Below, piece after piece: positions 19,858-32,586 of a DNA stretch of 64,000 nucleotides (position 1 is its first letter; every line of letters begins with the position of its first letter). The stretch comes from Dendrocalamus latiflorus (lineage: Eukaryota > Streptophyta > Magnoliopsida > Poales > Poaceae): assembly GCA_017311315.1 (NCBI GenBank), contig CM029620.1, forward strand, positions 4,453,779 to 4,517,778, read 5' to 3'. A program made the position numbers and the translations under genes. Under the pieces are notes generated by a model, which ran no database searches, had not been told where the DNA came from, and saw only the letters and a list, made by a program, of their open reading frames with translations.

Positions 19858-20943
19858 TCTTAAAAGGAAAACTGACTCCAAGTTGGTGTTGAGTCTATGC
19901 ACCACCATCAATTAAAATTAAGGTTTTTAGCTATCGCCGCCATCAACAACAACAAGAAAAGAAGTCAGCTTGGCGTCACCCAACACCCTCACTGACACCG
20001 TTCTCATGCCTCACTCGAAACCTCGGTAAGCCTTTCTAACCTCTTGCAATTCACTTCAAGGCCAAACTCATAGGCTAACCATCGGACCCTAGAACCAACC
20101 ACAACGCTCTGGCCATGTTCGCCCTTCCTCGCCATTGTCGACCACTGTGGACAGCAGGCCACGCCATAAGAAAAGCTATGAGCATTGCTCCATTAGCTTC
20201 GCACTAGCTTGTAGATCATGGAACAACCTCCCATTTGAAGAAGCAAGGTAGAAATACCTTTGTCGTTGTCGGCCGTGTCGCCACCAAGCACCAATGACCC
20301 TAGGTCCCTACATCATGCCCGAACCACTCTAGGTAGCTCCCTGAACCTTTTTCGCACTTGATTTCAGCCTGAGCATGACTATGTTGTTGCCCCCATCCCG
20401 CCGCCTAGCGCTTCTGCTCACCGCTGGTTAGCCGCCACTATGGTGCACCTCGCTGAATGCCGTCACCGCCAACAGAAAGCTCTTTGCCCGTGCATTCAAT
20501 TTGGGCCCTTAGCCGAGTATGTCGACCTCTCCCTCATCATCGACAGGCTCACCAAGGAGCTCTGCTGTGAACTCCTTTGAGACTCTATTTGGTCTCACTG
20601 ACCAGTGGACCCCATTTGTCAAATAGTTAATTAACACAGCAATTAAGTTAACTGTTAAGCATGTGATCAGTATTAGCATGACATGTGGGCCCTACGAGGT
20701 TAACAATCCTAATTAAGTCTAGTTTAAAGTCCATAACTCATTGACATGTGGACCTTGCACCCTTGACACTATCGCATAAACCCAGTCGATGGACCACTGT
20801 CTCTAACACGTAGGTCCCTCTCTCTGTAGATAGCTGTGTGGACCAAGTCTATATGAACTGTGACCACACCTGTTAGCTTCTCCCATTTTTCGTCGTATGT
20901 AATAGCTTGTGTTCCTTGCAAGTATAGTTCACGCACATGTAGG
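19858..20943. other. Intergenic, probable retroelement remains
   Basis: Short coding-like but stop-ridden stretches and words such as 'acatgtgggccctac' suggest old retrotransposon DNA. I cannot assign boundaries or a family. Confidence 0.35.
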
Positions 20944-21054
20944 TGACAAGGGCGTATGAGCCGTTCGTGGAGCAGTTCAACTGCCTCACGGCAGACGATG
21001 CGAGCTTGGAGCCATACTCTCCTTTGGAGTTACAGGCCCGTGCTCCCTAGGTAT
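20944..21054 (+). pseudogene. Plant mobile domain (PMD) protein fragment
   Basis: A 35-codon frame reads 'YEPFVEQFNCLTADDASL' and then 'EPYSPLELQARAP' before a stop. This pattern is known from the plant mobile domain carried by transposon-related proteins in grasses. No larger frame continues on either side. The minus strand just to the right (21060-21175) reads 'HGGDDESTDDDTGLPDAFRE', which may belong to another relic of the same class. Confidence 0.4.
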
Positions 21055-22484
21055 GCTGTGAACGCTGAGCTTTGCCCTACATACGTTGCAAATCCTGGCG
21101 TCGTATACTACTCTCTGAAAGCATCTGGGAGCCCTGTGTCATCATCGGTGGACTCATCGTCACCCCCATGTTGAATTGGAGGCTGCAAGATGAAACGATA
21201 TTAGTCACAATAAATATTTCAGATGTACAATGCGAATCTCATACCTCCTGAATGTGTAGTGAAGATGAACAACGGGGAGCGGTAGTCTGTGCAGGTGGTA
21301 CGGACGGCAAAAGGGATGCATCTCGACGATGGACCTGCAGCGGGAGAATGCCATGATGTTAGTGGAACGTAAGACGCAATTGGAAAACAAAATGTAGGTT
21401 CGTACGTAAGTTACCTCCTCGTTGGTACGACGCACGGATGATCGGCGACTAGTACTACGACACCATGTAAACTCAATACATTGCAATGGCCGGCTTGACT
21501 CCTAGGTCGCATGACCTGACGGGTGAGCATGGTGCCCCCACTGAGTGGTTCATGTGCGCACTGTGATCTGTGGAACGGCTGTAGCTTAGGTTGTGCTCTA
21601 TTTTTTTGGCCTGCTTTAGGTTGAACTTCATACGTGTCACCTCGTCAGCGTTGCCATCCGCCCACTAGATAGCAAAAGTGATATTTTTACAAATATAATC
21701 AATATACTACTATTTTTATAAATACAATATGTAACAGTGCCAAATCTACCTTTAATGTGGGATGCTCGTATGCTGTTTCGGTTCGTCACGGACGAGCAAC
21801 TCTGTACGACCTTGTTCTGATGTTCCTAGGGTCGGCCCACGGAATCCCATGGACCAGGCAAGTAGCGCGGCCTGGGTCGATCCGTGGCCCGTGGTCGTCT
21901 TCCCTTCCGTGCTCACAGTTCCGGGCCGCCCCATTTGCACCCGTACAAGTTTCCCAATGCTGTGAAGCTCGGGGCAAAATTGCAAGAGTACCCTAGATTT
22001 CCCCTTCCTTCGCTTGCTACAGTCCTCCGGCCGTCGTCCCCTCCGCCGGACACCACCATAATCTACACGGCGAGCTTTGCTGACCCTCGCCGACGTTCGG
22101 TTCCTCCTCCTCCTTGGGCCACCGCTTTCCTCCACTCCTCTCACTATCACTGCTGCCGCTCTCCTCCTCCTCCTCCCGCCCCGACATCCTCACGCTCCAC
22201 TCCGTCCTCAGGGCGCCGTCGCCTGCAACGTCGACGCTGAGACTCACTCGACGCCACCGCTGTTTTCACACCGGAAAGGAGACCATCCTTGTTCAGAGTT
22301 CAGACCAGGAGTTCGCGTCTTATCCGGATGGACGAACAGGATTCTAATCCTCCGGGACAGTGATTCGAGACCCAACTTCCAGGTGGATTTAGTTTCGTGA
22401 GATTGCCCCCCCCCCCCCACCCCTGGTGGCATTTCCTCCTCGAGCTTGCACGTCTCCGAGCTCCGAAGAGCTCTCCCCCCTCTA
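21055..22484 (+). promoter_or_regulatory. PEX2 upstream region
   Basis: The sequence from about 21950 to 22484 is GC-rich and probably contains the PEX2 promoter and leader. A run of 13 C residues (22406-22418) lies 67 bp before the start codon. No TATA box was recognised, as is common for housekeeping plant genes. The 21205-21740 part holds no gene I can support. Confidence 0.45.
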
Positions 22485-25400
22485 ATGGCGGACCCCAAAA
22501 CCCTACCCTCCTCCTCTGCCTCCGCCGAGTTGTCGCCGCCGCCTCAGGACGCATGGGTCGCCGAGTTCCAGCGCCTCCTCCCCCAGTGGAAGTCCATGCG
22601 CGATTCCTCCAAGGTACCGATTATTTTGCTGGACGAACTCCTCTCGTCGCGTAATTGCTCGTGTTTACGAAATTTGAGGTTCTGAAGTCATAGTCTTTTT
22701 CTTAGGATAAATTGATTAATTTTCTGATGTTACTCGGTGCAAGTTTTTACCTTTTGGGTGACAGCTGTGCTGCTTCGAGCTTAGCGAAATACACATATTA
22801 AATTCTTTGAAGATCTGGGGTTTCTGAGTGCACACATAGTTAGCACCATTGGTGGATATTTTTGTTAATCTTCGTGTACTGAGCAGTTCCTAGTTCCAAA
22901 CTTTCCCAATCATTAAATGAAACAATTACATGCTCTTCAAAAAGAACAGATTTGTGATCTGTTGATCACAATGGGCAGGAGAATTGTTGTTACATATTGA
23001 GGATAATACATAATTCGAATGTCTTTTGTGTAACGCAGACCATGATCCCGATTTCAATATCTAGAGTCAACCAGTTTGACGCTGCAAGGCTGGATGTCGA
23101 GATGTCCGCCATGTTGAAGGAGCAGTTAGTCAAAGTATTCTCTTTGATGAAGGTACTTAGTTTACCAATTCTTGCGATTTTGGAGTTCCTTATGGCTCGC
23201 ACAGAATAGAAGTGCGTTGCTAGTTGCTACTTTCAGTTTTGACGTTCTTCCTTGGTATCAGCCAGGACTCTTATTCCAATATGAGCCTGAACTCGATGCT
23301 TTCCTTGAGTTCCTCATCTGGAGGTTCTCAATTTGGGTTGACAAGCCAACCCCAGGGAATGCGCTGATGAACTTGAGGTATAGAGATGAACGGGCATCAC
23401 CCATCACAGGAACAGAAGGTATTTTATTATTTTAGTTTGTCTCAACTGTTTTCAGATTTATGTATGATATGTATTTATGGTTTTGTCATGCTGGTTACAG
23501 CTGATTAGAGTATAATAACAGGCTTTACATTGCTCTGCAGTGTGTCCAGACTCCCAGCTCCTTCTATGGGCACTTATATCTGTGCATTGTCCTTGCATTA
23601 GAATACCCTTATTTACTGTGATCGAATCATATAAGATCTGTTCATATTGGCTTCTACTTCTGACATCTACTTAGAGAAGGTAAAAGCCAATATGAACACT
23701 TGGCTTCCTAAAGCGGCTTCCCTACTCCTCTCTCTTGTCTCGCCCCAGAGATAAGGCATGGGATCATGGGTGTATCACGTACCTCACTCCTCTCGCTCCC
23801 GTCACGCACGCGTATCTCTCTCTTATTTTCCCTACTGCTTTCGCTCTCCTTCTAAAAGCCACTTCTTTCAGGCATTACTATTTATTTTCAGCCAAAAACC
23901 ATCAGTCGCAGTCAAAAGCCATCGGTTGCAGTCAATATAAACACCCCTGTAATGTTGAAGTTGGGCTGAGCCCAGCTCTCTTGGGTGTAAGTTTGTCTAC
24001 AGCTAGTTCTGGACATGTAAATTATGGATTTTATGCCATCTATTGAGCATAAACACAATCCAATGGCTGCATAAAATAAAAACTCGGTACAAGTATGTAG
24101 TGATGCTCCTAGGGATGGAAATGGATTAAATACGAATCGAATAGTCTCAAATACGAATCCATATTTTTAAAACGAATATGGATACAAATACGAATTCATA
24201 TTTTTAAAACGAATACGAATTCGAACATTCTTGAATACAAATGTGAATCGAATGTCGTAACGAATTCAAATCGAATATGTACTTAATTCGGTCGAATGCG
24301 AATTTCCTAAAATTTTTGAAACAAATCTCGGTAGAATAAATTTATGTAACATGACTATAGGTCTACATGAACTAGCAGTGTAACACATAGAGTTGGAAAT
24401 TATGCAAAGTAATTTTTACTTCTTACTTGTGAAGTTTGGTTCCTACAGTCATTCCCAGGGAGGTTGTCAGGGCTGGAAACAGATCGAATACGAATCGAAT
24501 AGTCTCAAATACGAATACGAACATTTTCAAATACAAATACGAATATGAACATTCTTAAATATGGATACGAACATTCTCGAATACGGATTTTGCTTACTAC
24601 ATTCGCGGTTTCTCGGATACGAATATCGAATAAAACAGATTATCCTTTACCGTTTCCCATCCTTAGATGTGCCAAACCTAATTACTGCCTCCTGTCCAAT
24701 TACTTAAATATTTTAGCAAACAAGACTTGGTGCGCAAATACATTTTGTTTTACACTTTCTATGTAACCATTTCCTAATGTATTCAAAGGCGCATTTGAGA
24801 TGCTCCTCTTAAACCACCTGATGTATATAGTACAAAAAGAGTGTGTGCTCGAGAAACATTAGGCTCAAAACATAAACAGAAGTGTTTCCGTACTATTTAG
24901 ATGACTATTATAGTTGAATAAAAATACTTTGTTGAAATCCACAAGTTATTGGCGTTTTGATGTTTTGGATCAACTAGGAAGTTATATTTCCATCCAAGGC
25001 ATTTGTTATTGCTTGATAAGGGACAAAACTTTAGGCTTTCTCATGTTTTTCCCCAACTAGGTTAGGTATGCACATTATGAACTTTGCTACCTATTGAGTA
25101 CAAGTATTTGTACAGAACTACAGATGATCCAATGCCTGCATATAGTCTACAAAAATATTTAATACAGATACACAGTGGTGTACCAATCCTAATTACTAGC
25201 CGTCACACTTGGTTATGCCGATGAGAGACAAGTTGGACCAATCAAATTTAAGATAAGTCGGAGTTTCGGATTTTAATAGTGCAAGCTAAAACCAGTTTCT
25301 TTATCTTTATTCAAACCCAAGTTGAACTCAAGCTCCACAAATGAAATGAGCCAGACCAAGGTTAGCTTTGCCAAGTTGAGCTCATTTGAAACCTTACTAC

Positions 25401-28400
25401 CTGTCTGTTTTTGCTACTGATGTGTTAATGATCAATAGTATAGGCCACTAATTTGTTTGTAACATTATCTGAGCAACAGCTGATGAATTCCATTGTGCTT
25501 TTCAGTCCGAACAGGTTTGGAAGGACCTGGCCTTTCAGTTTCTCAAAAGATCTTGTATTGTATCAGCACTGTTGGTGGCCAATATATATGGTCCCACTTG
25601 AAATCTTTTTCTGCTTTCCGTCGATGGGGTGATTCTGAACAGGTGGGCTTGCAAAACTTAATTCTGAAAACTTCAATTCCTTATTCATTTTTCCAATAAC
25701 TTTTATTTCATAATTTAGAGACCACTAGCACATCGTGCTTGGGGCTTGGTGCGGCATGCTGAAGGATTATACAGAGCTGCTTCATTCTGTAACCTATTGT
25801 TATTTCTTTATGGCGGAAGGTATCTTTCCTGTACCTGTTTAGTTATGTTCATTTATTCAGGCATCGTGAGCAGACCTCAGAAACTGTTGATTATTCAATA
25901 TTCATAGGCCCATAACAATTAGCAAGTGATGCCCAGTTTGACATAACTAATCATCTATCTGGAACAGAACATTGTCAACATCCACAGTCCACTAAGATTA
26001 CATGTTGACTAATGACCAGTGTACTTGAATGAGCTAGATTGATATAGTTTGTAAGAAATGGCTACCTATTATATATTTTTTAGAAATAATCATCCTGTTG
26101 GCTTTTTCAATCATTTTGATCTCTGTGTGATACACGCATTGTTTTGAGCTTTGCTTATGTGTTTATGCAGGTATAAAACTATTGTGGAGAGGATTCTGAA
26201 AGCAAGACTTGTTTACGGGAGCCCCAACATGAATAGAGCAGTAAGCTTCGAATACATGAATCGGCAGCTGGTTTGGAATGAGTTTTCGGTAAAATCTCTT
26301 TCTTGCGGTCATGTGCTTGTCTGACAAATAGTTAGTAATTTGAAATTTCTAGCTCATGCAGTGATCGGTTTAACACTAACTAGATCTAAGCTTTTGCATT
26401 GAGTGTAAATAATGAAACCTTGAGCCTAGCTAATGTGGATGTCACATATTTGTGAAAATTTGGTCTAAGTTCTAATACTCCTGGCATATATCAAAAGTAA
26501 TTTTCTGTTAAATGTTAAATTGTCTATCAAATCCAGGATCAATTTTATTAGTTAAATATTTCTGCTCCACTGAGATACATGGTTCAGTTTTCCATCTCAT
26601 TTGTATTCTGCATATCTAAGTTGGGTACCAAAACATAATAGATCTATAACTTCCTGTGAATATATAGTACTTCAACATTTTCCCCATCCTTTTAACAGTT
26701 TAGATTACAAATGCTTATGCGCTGTAGTTAATCTGGAGATACTAGAATGCTAGATTCAAAGTGTGAGTAAACCTTAATCACATATGCTTTCTGTCCCAAT
26801 GGAAAAATCTGTCGAAGTAATAATTTTACCAAGTCAAACATATTGCATGTTTATTGTTTCATGATTCAAATGTTCCCCATAAAGGTTTGTACAATAATTG
26901 TAGCAGAAATATTGTACAGCTTAGCCTTCATTAAATAATTGATAATGAATGCATACTATCTTGATATAGAATACATCACAATTTTGTTGAATTAATGAAA
27001 AACCTTTCTTTTGTTGGTAAGGCAAAATTGCACTTTAAGCCCCTTTAATATTCGATTTTATGCAGTGAAACGGTTGTAGTCTGATTTGATCTGAACTGCC
27101 CATATTATTATGTGCAATCAAGCCCTTCCACTACTGAGGACTAACTAATGCGGCACTTTCTAATAATGGATTGGCCATGTGGATGTTAACTATACTAGTA
27201 GAGTGACCAGTGATTGCCAAATCAAACTTAACAAAATAATCAACTGTTGTGCAGGCTTGTTTTGGCGGGAGATTTCCCACCAAAACAGAAATTTGGTGGA
27301 ATTTTGCTACATTTGCAAACCCTGTAAAGTGTAATTTAAGTCAAAATGCATCTGGAGGGGGGGGGGGGGGGGGGGGGAGTCCATTTACCACCTCCCCCCA
27401 CCAAAAAAAACTTACCTGAGAGTTCTATTTTGACTAAATAAAGACTAAATTAATTGACAGCCATATTAGGCTTGTACAACCTTAGTATCACTGGTAATCA
27501 GCAACTCCTATTCTTTACATTAACAATGTTGCGATCCAAACATAAAGATCAAATCAATGGATTCACGTTTCTGCAAAGTGTTATTCAGTCTGAACTCTGA
27601 AATTTTAGTATGTTGTCGAAAAATGTAGGCAAGTACAGTACTTCACTCTGAAGCATTATTCTATGGACTTTTCTGAATGCTAATATTTGTAGTTTTGTGC
27701 TCGATTCCTGTGTTCAATTGATGTTTTTTTGCAAGTGACTTTGGTGTTCAGAAGGACTTTGCTTTAACTTACTACCAACATATGTTACAATCCAAAACTT
27801 CAAGTGATGGCTGACATCGCTTAATTGTGCAGGAAATGTTGCTTTTGCTTCTTCCACTCTTAAACTCATCCTCGGTAAAGAAGTTCCTTCTTCCTTTCTC
27901 CAAAGATAAATCAGCAAGTTCTTCTGGTGATGAAGCAGACTGTCCTATATGTCGCACCAGTCCTAGCATTCCCTTTATATCTCTTCCATGTCAACACAGG
28001 TACTCTCCTTGCTTTCCATCCAACATAAATTCTAGTGCATCACTGAAGTTAAATCTAAGAAATTCAAGGAGTGCTAATGCAAGTGGTGCTTATAAATTTA
28101 GAAAATTCAAGTTGGATTCATAAATGTAGGCTTCAATACTGTACAAATCCTTCCCACCGTGATATATAGGTTGCTCTACACAAATTGATTATCCAACATT
28201 ATTTGATAATTGTCTTCATAGCCATACTTTAATAAAATATATACTGTGCTTTGCAAATACTGGAGTGTGAAAGGTCAATCGGTATAGTGTGAGTAAGCAA
28301 TTGTGCACATGTGAGGTGAAAACAAAAATTCTGGCTTCCATGTTTGTTTCCCAACAATACTGATTATTGAACAAGTTGTTATCTTAACTATTATGTCACT

Positions 28401-28614
28401 CTTCTTGTATCTCAACCATTTTGCGTTGAACTTTGCTATAGACAAGTTCTTTGTCGTTTTCAGGTATTGTTATTATTGCCTACGAACACGTTCTGCAGCG
28501 ACAAACTCTTACAGATGTGCACGTTGTAATGAGGTGGTTGTTGCAATTCAAAGATCAATTCCAGTTCATCCTTTTCCTCAAAGTAACAGAATAGCAAACA
28601 ACAAAGCATTATGA
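22485..28614 (+). CDS. PEX2: PEX2 peroxisome biogenesis factor 2 (RING-finger E3)
   Basis: Eight exons: 22485-22613, 23039-23152, 23262-23418, 25506-25642, 25719-25819, 26171-26288, 27833-27999 and 28464-28614. All have GT-AG sites and the phases join to 357 residues. PEX2 with PEX10 and PEX12 forms the peroxisomal membrane ubiquitin-ligase that monoubiquitinates the import receptor PEX5 for recycling. Family blocks are clear: 'SRVNQFDAARLDVEMSAML', 'LEFLIWRFSIWVDKPTPGN', 'VSFEYMNRQLVWNEFSEM'. The C3HC4 RING spans C289, C292, C305, H307, C310, C313, C326 and C329, all intact. The first ~30 residues are variable and proline-rich, as in relatives. The protein is somewhat longer than the ~333 residues of Arabidopsis, partly from a diverged C-terminal tail after 'AIQR'. 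The start fits the conserved first-exon length. Large introns 3 and 6 hold MITE-like and homopolymer sequence. Confidence 0.93.
23639..23948. mobile_element. MITE-like insertion in PEX2 intron 3
   Basis: 'TGTTCATATTGGCTT' at 23639 is exactly inverted at 23684-23698, and a related 'caatataaacacc' end lies near 23935. Tentative boundaries; spliced out of PEX2. Confidence 0.4.
24111..24667. mobile_element. AT-rich 'TACGAATCGAATA' element in PEX2 intron 3
   Basis: The ends 'tagggatggaaatgg' and the complement of 'taaggatgggaaacgg' are inverted. Two similar blocks (24113-24340 and 24470-24665) are full of 'tacgaat' and 'cgaatag' words. A related sequence lies at 60538-61078. Probably a non-autonomous DNA element with an internal duplication. 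Confidence 0.5.
27357..27377. repeat. Poly-G run, 21 bases, in PEX2 intron 6
   Basis: An uninterrupted run of G, followed closely by C-rich 'cacctcccccca'. Length may be uncertain in the assembly. Confidence 0.8.
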
Positions 28615-28681
28615 AGGGTAGAGGTGTTTTTTTGTCAGGCTGGACCTCCTAATGTGTAGATGCCTTAAGGTTTATGCCACG

Positions 28682-29150
28682 TGCCGAAATCAGTGTTCGT
28701 ATATATTGTTCATACATGTAAACAGTACTCATCAGTACTGTAGCAGCAGGCCTATAAGTTATCTATTTTCTAAATAATTTGCTTAGTTTCCTAGTATAAG
28801 GATTAGTTATTTGTCATCATATCTATTAGTTAGGAAAGATGTTTAGATTAATCTTATCTATAATTGTTAGGAGAATTCTCTATATAAGGAGACTAAATAA
28901 TTTGCTTAGTTTCCTAGTATAAGGATTAGTTATTAGATTAATCTTATCTATAATTGTTAGGAGAATTCTCTATATAAGGAGACATATTATAATCATTATT
29001 CGCAAGCAATGAATCAAGAAAAGAAGATGAATTAGTCGGTCTCTCTTCTTAAGGTTCTTCTCCCTCACCTATAGTCAGCCCTTTATTCCACCAAGCCGTC
29101 GCCGCTTGGCCTTCCCCTCGGCGGAATGTACTCGGATGAACTAAAGATAA
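28682..29150 (+). repeat. 5' LTR of the split retrotransposon
   Basis: It begins 68 bp after the PEX2 stop codon. A TATA box 'ctctatataagga' is present, and because of a ~115 bp internal tandem duplication (28770-28985, second copy shortened) the TATA region occurs twice. The last five bases of the LTR lie beyond the Helitron at 49231-49235. Confidence 0.8.
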
Positions 29151-29190
29151 TTAGTATAGTGCCCGTGCTAATGCCACGGCGGCATTTTAG
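29151..29190 (-). other. Helitron 3' terminus with hairpin
   Basis: On the minus strand a CCGTG/CACGG stem with a 7-base loop is followed by 'gcactata' and CTAA. This is the expected termination signal for rolling-circle replication. Confidence 0.8.
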
Positions 29191-29805
29191 GGATGCACAC
29201 GAAATCAACAAAACGAATTTTTGAATGACCATATATGTTTTGTTCCCTGCTGTCAAAGCCAATTTTTGAATGGCCATACATATTTTGTTTGGATAATTGA
29301 GTTGCTGCTGGCAACAAAGTCCATCCATGAATGAAAGCCAGACATATACATCAGATTATTTTGGTCAGCCACTATAAATAATTGAAGACATCCAAATGAC
29401 AAAAGTCCAGTTACAAGTCAATGAACGCTGAAATATAGATGACCACATGTGTATGATATGGTGCTTCCACATAATACATGCAACTCAGGGCAGCATCCAT
29501 TCAGAACAGCAGTCTAACTCAGTGCAGCCAGAAGCATATTAGTAGAAGGAAGATGGTTTGATACAAAAGACTTCATCCACTCCAATGCTCCAAATCAGGA
29601 TGGAGACCTAATCCTGCAACCGAATGGATGAAGTTATTAGAACGTTGAAACCACTATTGCAAAAAGAAAATGCATCCTAAAATTTTACTTAATTGCTTTC
29701 CAAATTTATGAGATATGAGATTCCAAATTTATAAGAATAGGCAGAAGCACATTATAACTTAAAGGCCTGTGTAGCTGCTACTTGATTCAGTTTAAATTTA
29801 GCTGC
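29191..29805. other. Helitron 3' non-coding region
   Basis: AT-rich, with a short imperfect repeat of 'gccaatttttgaatg' and 'gaatttttgaatgacc' near 29212-29275. No gene recognised. Confidence 0.4.
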
Positions 29806-29809
29806 AGAT

Positions 29810-30180
29810 TTATTAAGAAAAAAAAGAAATAGTCATTTAGGACATTATTACCACCTTTTCACCAGTCGAGGACGTCTTTATACACAATATTTTTGGTGCT
29901 CTTCCCTGTTGGATCTAATTCCTTCTTTGGTTTTGCCAAAATTCTTGTTGTTTGCCTGGACACACCCCTCGACAACGCAACATAGAGCTGCCCATGTGAG
30001 AAAGCAATTCCGTCACAGCCGAGGAAGCGCTCATACCTGTGTTGTTGTTTGTTATCTCGCCTAAAGCAGTGCGCTCTGCTTTTTGGTTTGACATGTCCTT
30101 TTTTTATTTAACCAGCGAACAACATGCAAAACCAACCTGAGGAAGATGCAATCACTAATGTTTAAAATCGCAACAGTTTT
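29810..30180 (-). pseudogene. Internally deleted Helitron Rep/helicase remnant
   Basis: The first ~190 bp match the helicase C-terminus at 39692-39880 ('accagtcgaggacgtcttta', 'gttgtttgcctggacacacc'). At about 29998 this is fused to sequence matching 45617-45795, the leader just upstream of the Rep/helicase start ('aaagcaattccgtcacagcc'). The 5.7 kb in between is missing. This shows that a deletion derivative of the Rep/helicase region was made and is now part of the same element or of one it absorbed. Confidence 0.75.
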
Positions 30181-30457
30181 GCCCTTGTGGAGATAAGTCC
30201 TGCAGCATTGCCCCGCATTCTTTGACAAACATCACTGCTACCAGCCATACAAGAAACATAAGCAAATACTTCAGAGATGACATGTATAAGTTCTTCACAA
30301 TATGGAAAGTACATAAGAACCAAGCTGTGCACACCTCAACACTATCATCAGTTGGATTCTCAAGAAGTACTGTAAGAAGCTCCAGTGCCACAAGCTCATG
30401 CGCAACCACCTGATTAACCAAGTGTGCTATAAACTTGATTGCTGCAAGCAACTGGGG
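30173..30457 (-). pseudogene. Captured fragment of splicing factor CWC22
   Basis: Two exon pieces with their intron: 30335-30457 reads '[16 protein letters not shown]', then '[16 protein letters not shown]'; a second piece reads '[16 protein letters not shown]'. Both are characteristic of the MIF4G domain of plant CWC22, a spliceosome-associated protein. The host sequence stops abruptly at 'SPQG', where it meets the Helitron remnant. It is too short to be functional. Confidence 0.75.
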
Positions 30458-31501
30458 CTGCAATCAACAAGAGCTGTAGTAAGCATTTTTTAAGCAAAAA
30501 GTCAAGTGCATATGTAATTCTTCCATACACAAATATCAGCAGATTCATAAGCCCAACATCCAAACAACGATTTATGCCAGGTCTTATACATGGATCCTGT
30601 ACCTGTATATAACGAAAAAGTTTGCCCTATGTACAGGAACGGCATACATCTGGGTTCATAAGCCACAATTTCAGACAGCAATTTATGTTTTTTCTTATAC
30701 TTGAATCCTGAATGCAAAGCAAAATTTCACCCTATGTAATTATGGAAACAACATATATTTGGGTTCACAAGCCCAACTATATAGCATTTAATGTTACATT
30801 TGGATTATGAAGACATGAACACAATTTAAAAGTTTACTGTTTTCTCCAATGAATCCACTAAGAATTATTGCTCCATGCCCTGCCAGACTTGTAAGCAGGC
30901 ATAAAGCTATCCCAAGATCATCAGCATTGTAGGATTGTCTCTGATCCCTGATATGACACTACAAAAGACCTATGGTTGGCTACACAGTCATTCAAAGTAG
31001 TGATGCATAGAAGCACCTCCCTGGTTCTTGGCTGCTCAAATCACAATAAACAGGTAGCGGAAAGCATGCAAGCAGTAAGATAGGAAATTGATCACTGTTA
31101 TCCCTCAAAGTTTACTGCCGTTCCTCTTTGCATGAGTTAGTCGCAGATGTTAAGATTGGTTAAACAACCAATTAGGAGTTCTATATCACATCAAACGAAA
31201 TGTTGAAAAACATATGTTGGAAGTTTGAAGATCTCGATGTACCGTAACCTCGTGTTCCCCCCTGTAACTGCTGCATTACTTTATATAATCTACATCAGCA
31301 TAAATTAATCTTAAGATTTAGGACTATCTACATTTAGCAAGACCCAAAAAGAATGTTCCATTGTGATATATATCCTATATTCCTATTTGCTTCAGAAGAA
31401 CGTAAGGTCCCAGTGTACCACAGCTCAGTTCTATCAGGGCAATATCTAAACCAACACCGAGCAGATGAGTTCATCTGGGTAGATCAGAGATGCACGTACC
31501 A

Positions 31502-31550
31502 GTGTTGCGCCTGTTCATGACGATGAACTGGAACCTCGGCTGCGTGTTCC
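31502..31550 (-). pseudogene. Captured exon of decapping protein DCP1
   Basis: A single exon with intact acceptor (catgtag|g) and donor (|gtacgtgc) reads 'RNTQPRFQFIVMNRRNT', the strongly conserved core of the DCP1 EVH1-like domain. No neighbouring DCP1 exons were found. Confidence 0.7.
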
Positions 31551-32457
31551 TACATGCGACCCAACACATTTCAGAAATAATTAGAACTGCAGACACATGC
31601 AAAAAAAAAACACCGATCCAAACCCATAACTCAAACTAACCAGAGATTTAGAGTCATAACTCATAAGACAATTTTTTCAATATGAAACACAGTCATATGC
31701 ATCTTGCTGTGAAGGGAATAGACAGATGAGGTAGATGGAATAGGAGAAATGAGGGCAGTGGGTGGCTAAATAATAGTAAAAGGGTCACATTTAGGATTCA
31801 TGTTGAGATTCTGAAAAAAAAATGAGAAAGCTAGGCATATGGGCGAAAATATGTGATTGGTAATGGGAAGTAAATGGGTGTTCTAAAGTATGTAATACCA
31901 TAAGGTTCACAACTCTTTTGATTGACTCCTTGAACCTACAGTTTAGCCAAATAATAAATGATTCTCCCTGTAACAACAATGAAGAATCATGCATGCACAC
32001 TTGCTTATGTTTTATAGAACTCCATTTTTTTAAGGGTTTGTAGTTTCTTGACAAAAGTTTCTAATCAGTAAAGTGAGAAGTGCAGCCACAATAGGTACTC
32101 CATCATGATGTTTCCTAAGGGGTGAACAAAAGCAAATCATTACCTAAACACTCGCATGCACAAGCATGGCTGTGCTTTACGTGCGTCATAGCAAAAGGAT
32201 TAGGGACAGAGTATTTAAAAACAAATCAAATACCAGTATACTACGGCAATTACTCAAGTTGATAGTATACCAGGGAATTTTCTCGAATATTTGGATTCAA
32301 GCCCCGTTCCCCACAATGAAGTTGATAGTATACAGATAAAAGACAGGATCTAAGCATCTTATGGCATAGCTCCAGTCTCGAAACATCCATACAAATATTA
32401 ATGTTGTACTATTTAGTATAAAAACACAAGAGACTCTTTGACATGGCAATTCCCAAC
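31551..32457. other. Helitron interior, intron-like captured DNA
   Basis: AT-rich sequence without recognised exons. It probably comes from introns of the captured genes. Confidence 0.35.
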
Positions 32458-32586
32458 CATGGAACTTGAGCAGCTTGATATCCTCTTCGGCATCAAGCGA
32501 CTTTATGTACCTGAGAGTTTCAACACTGAAAGGTTCACGGGCTTGGCGCCAGTAAAGCCACTCAAATGTGCAGTCCTCAAACTGTC
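32458..32586 (-). pseudogene. Captured exon, PI4K-gamma-like kinase (tentative)
   Basis: After an acceptor-like 'aatgacag' the frame reads 'FEDCTFEWLYWRQAREPF' and then 'SLDAEEDIKLLKFHGW'. This resembles the C-lobe of plant phosphatidylinositol 4-kinase gamma (ubiquitin-domain kinases). I recall the family pattern but am not certain, and only one exon is present. Confidence 0.5.
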
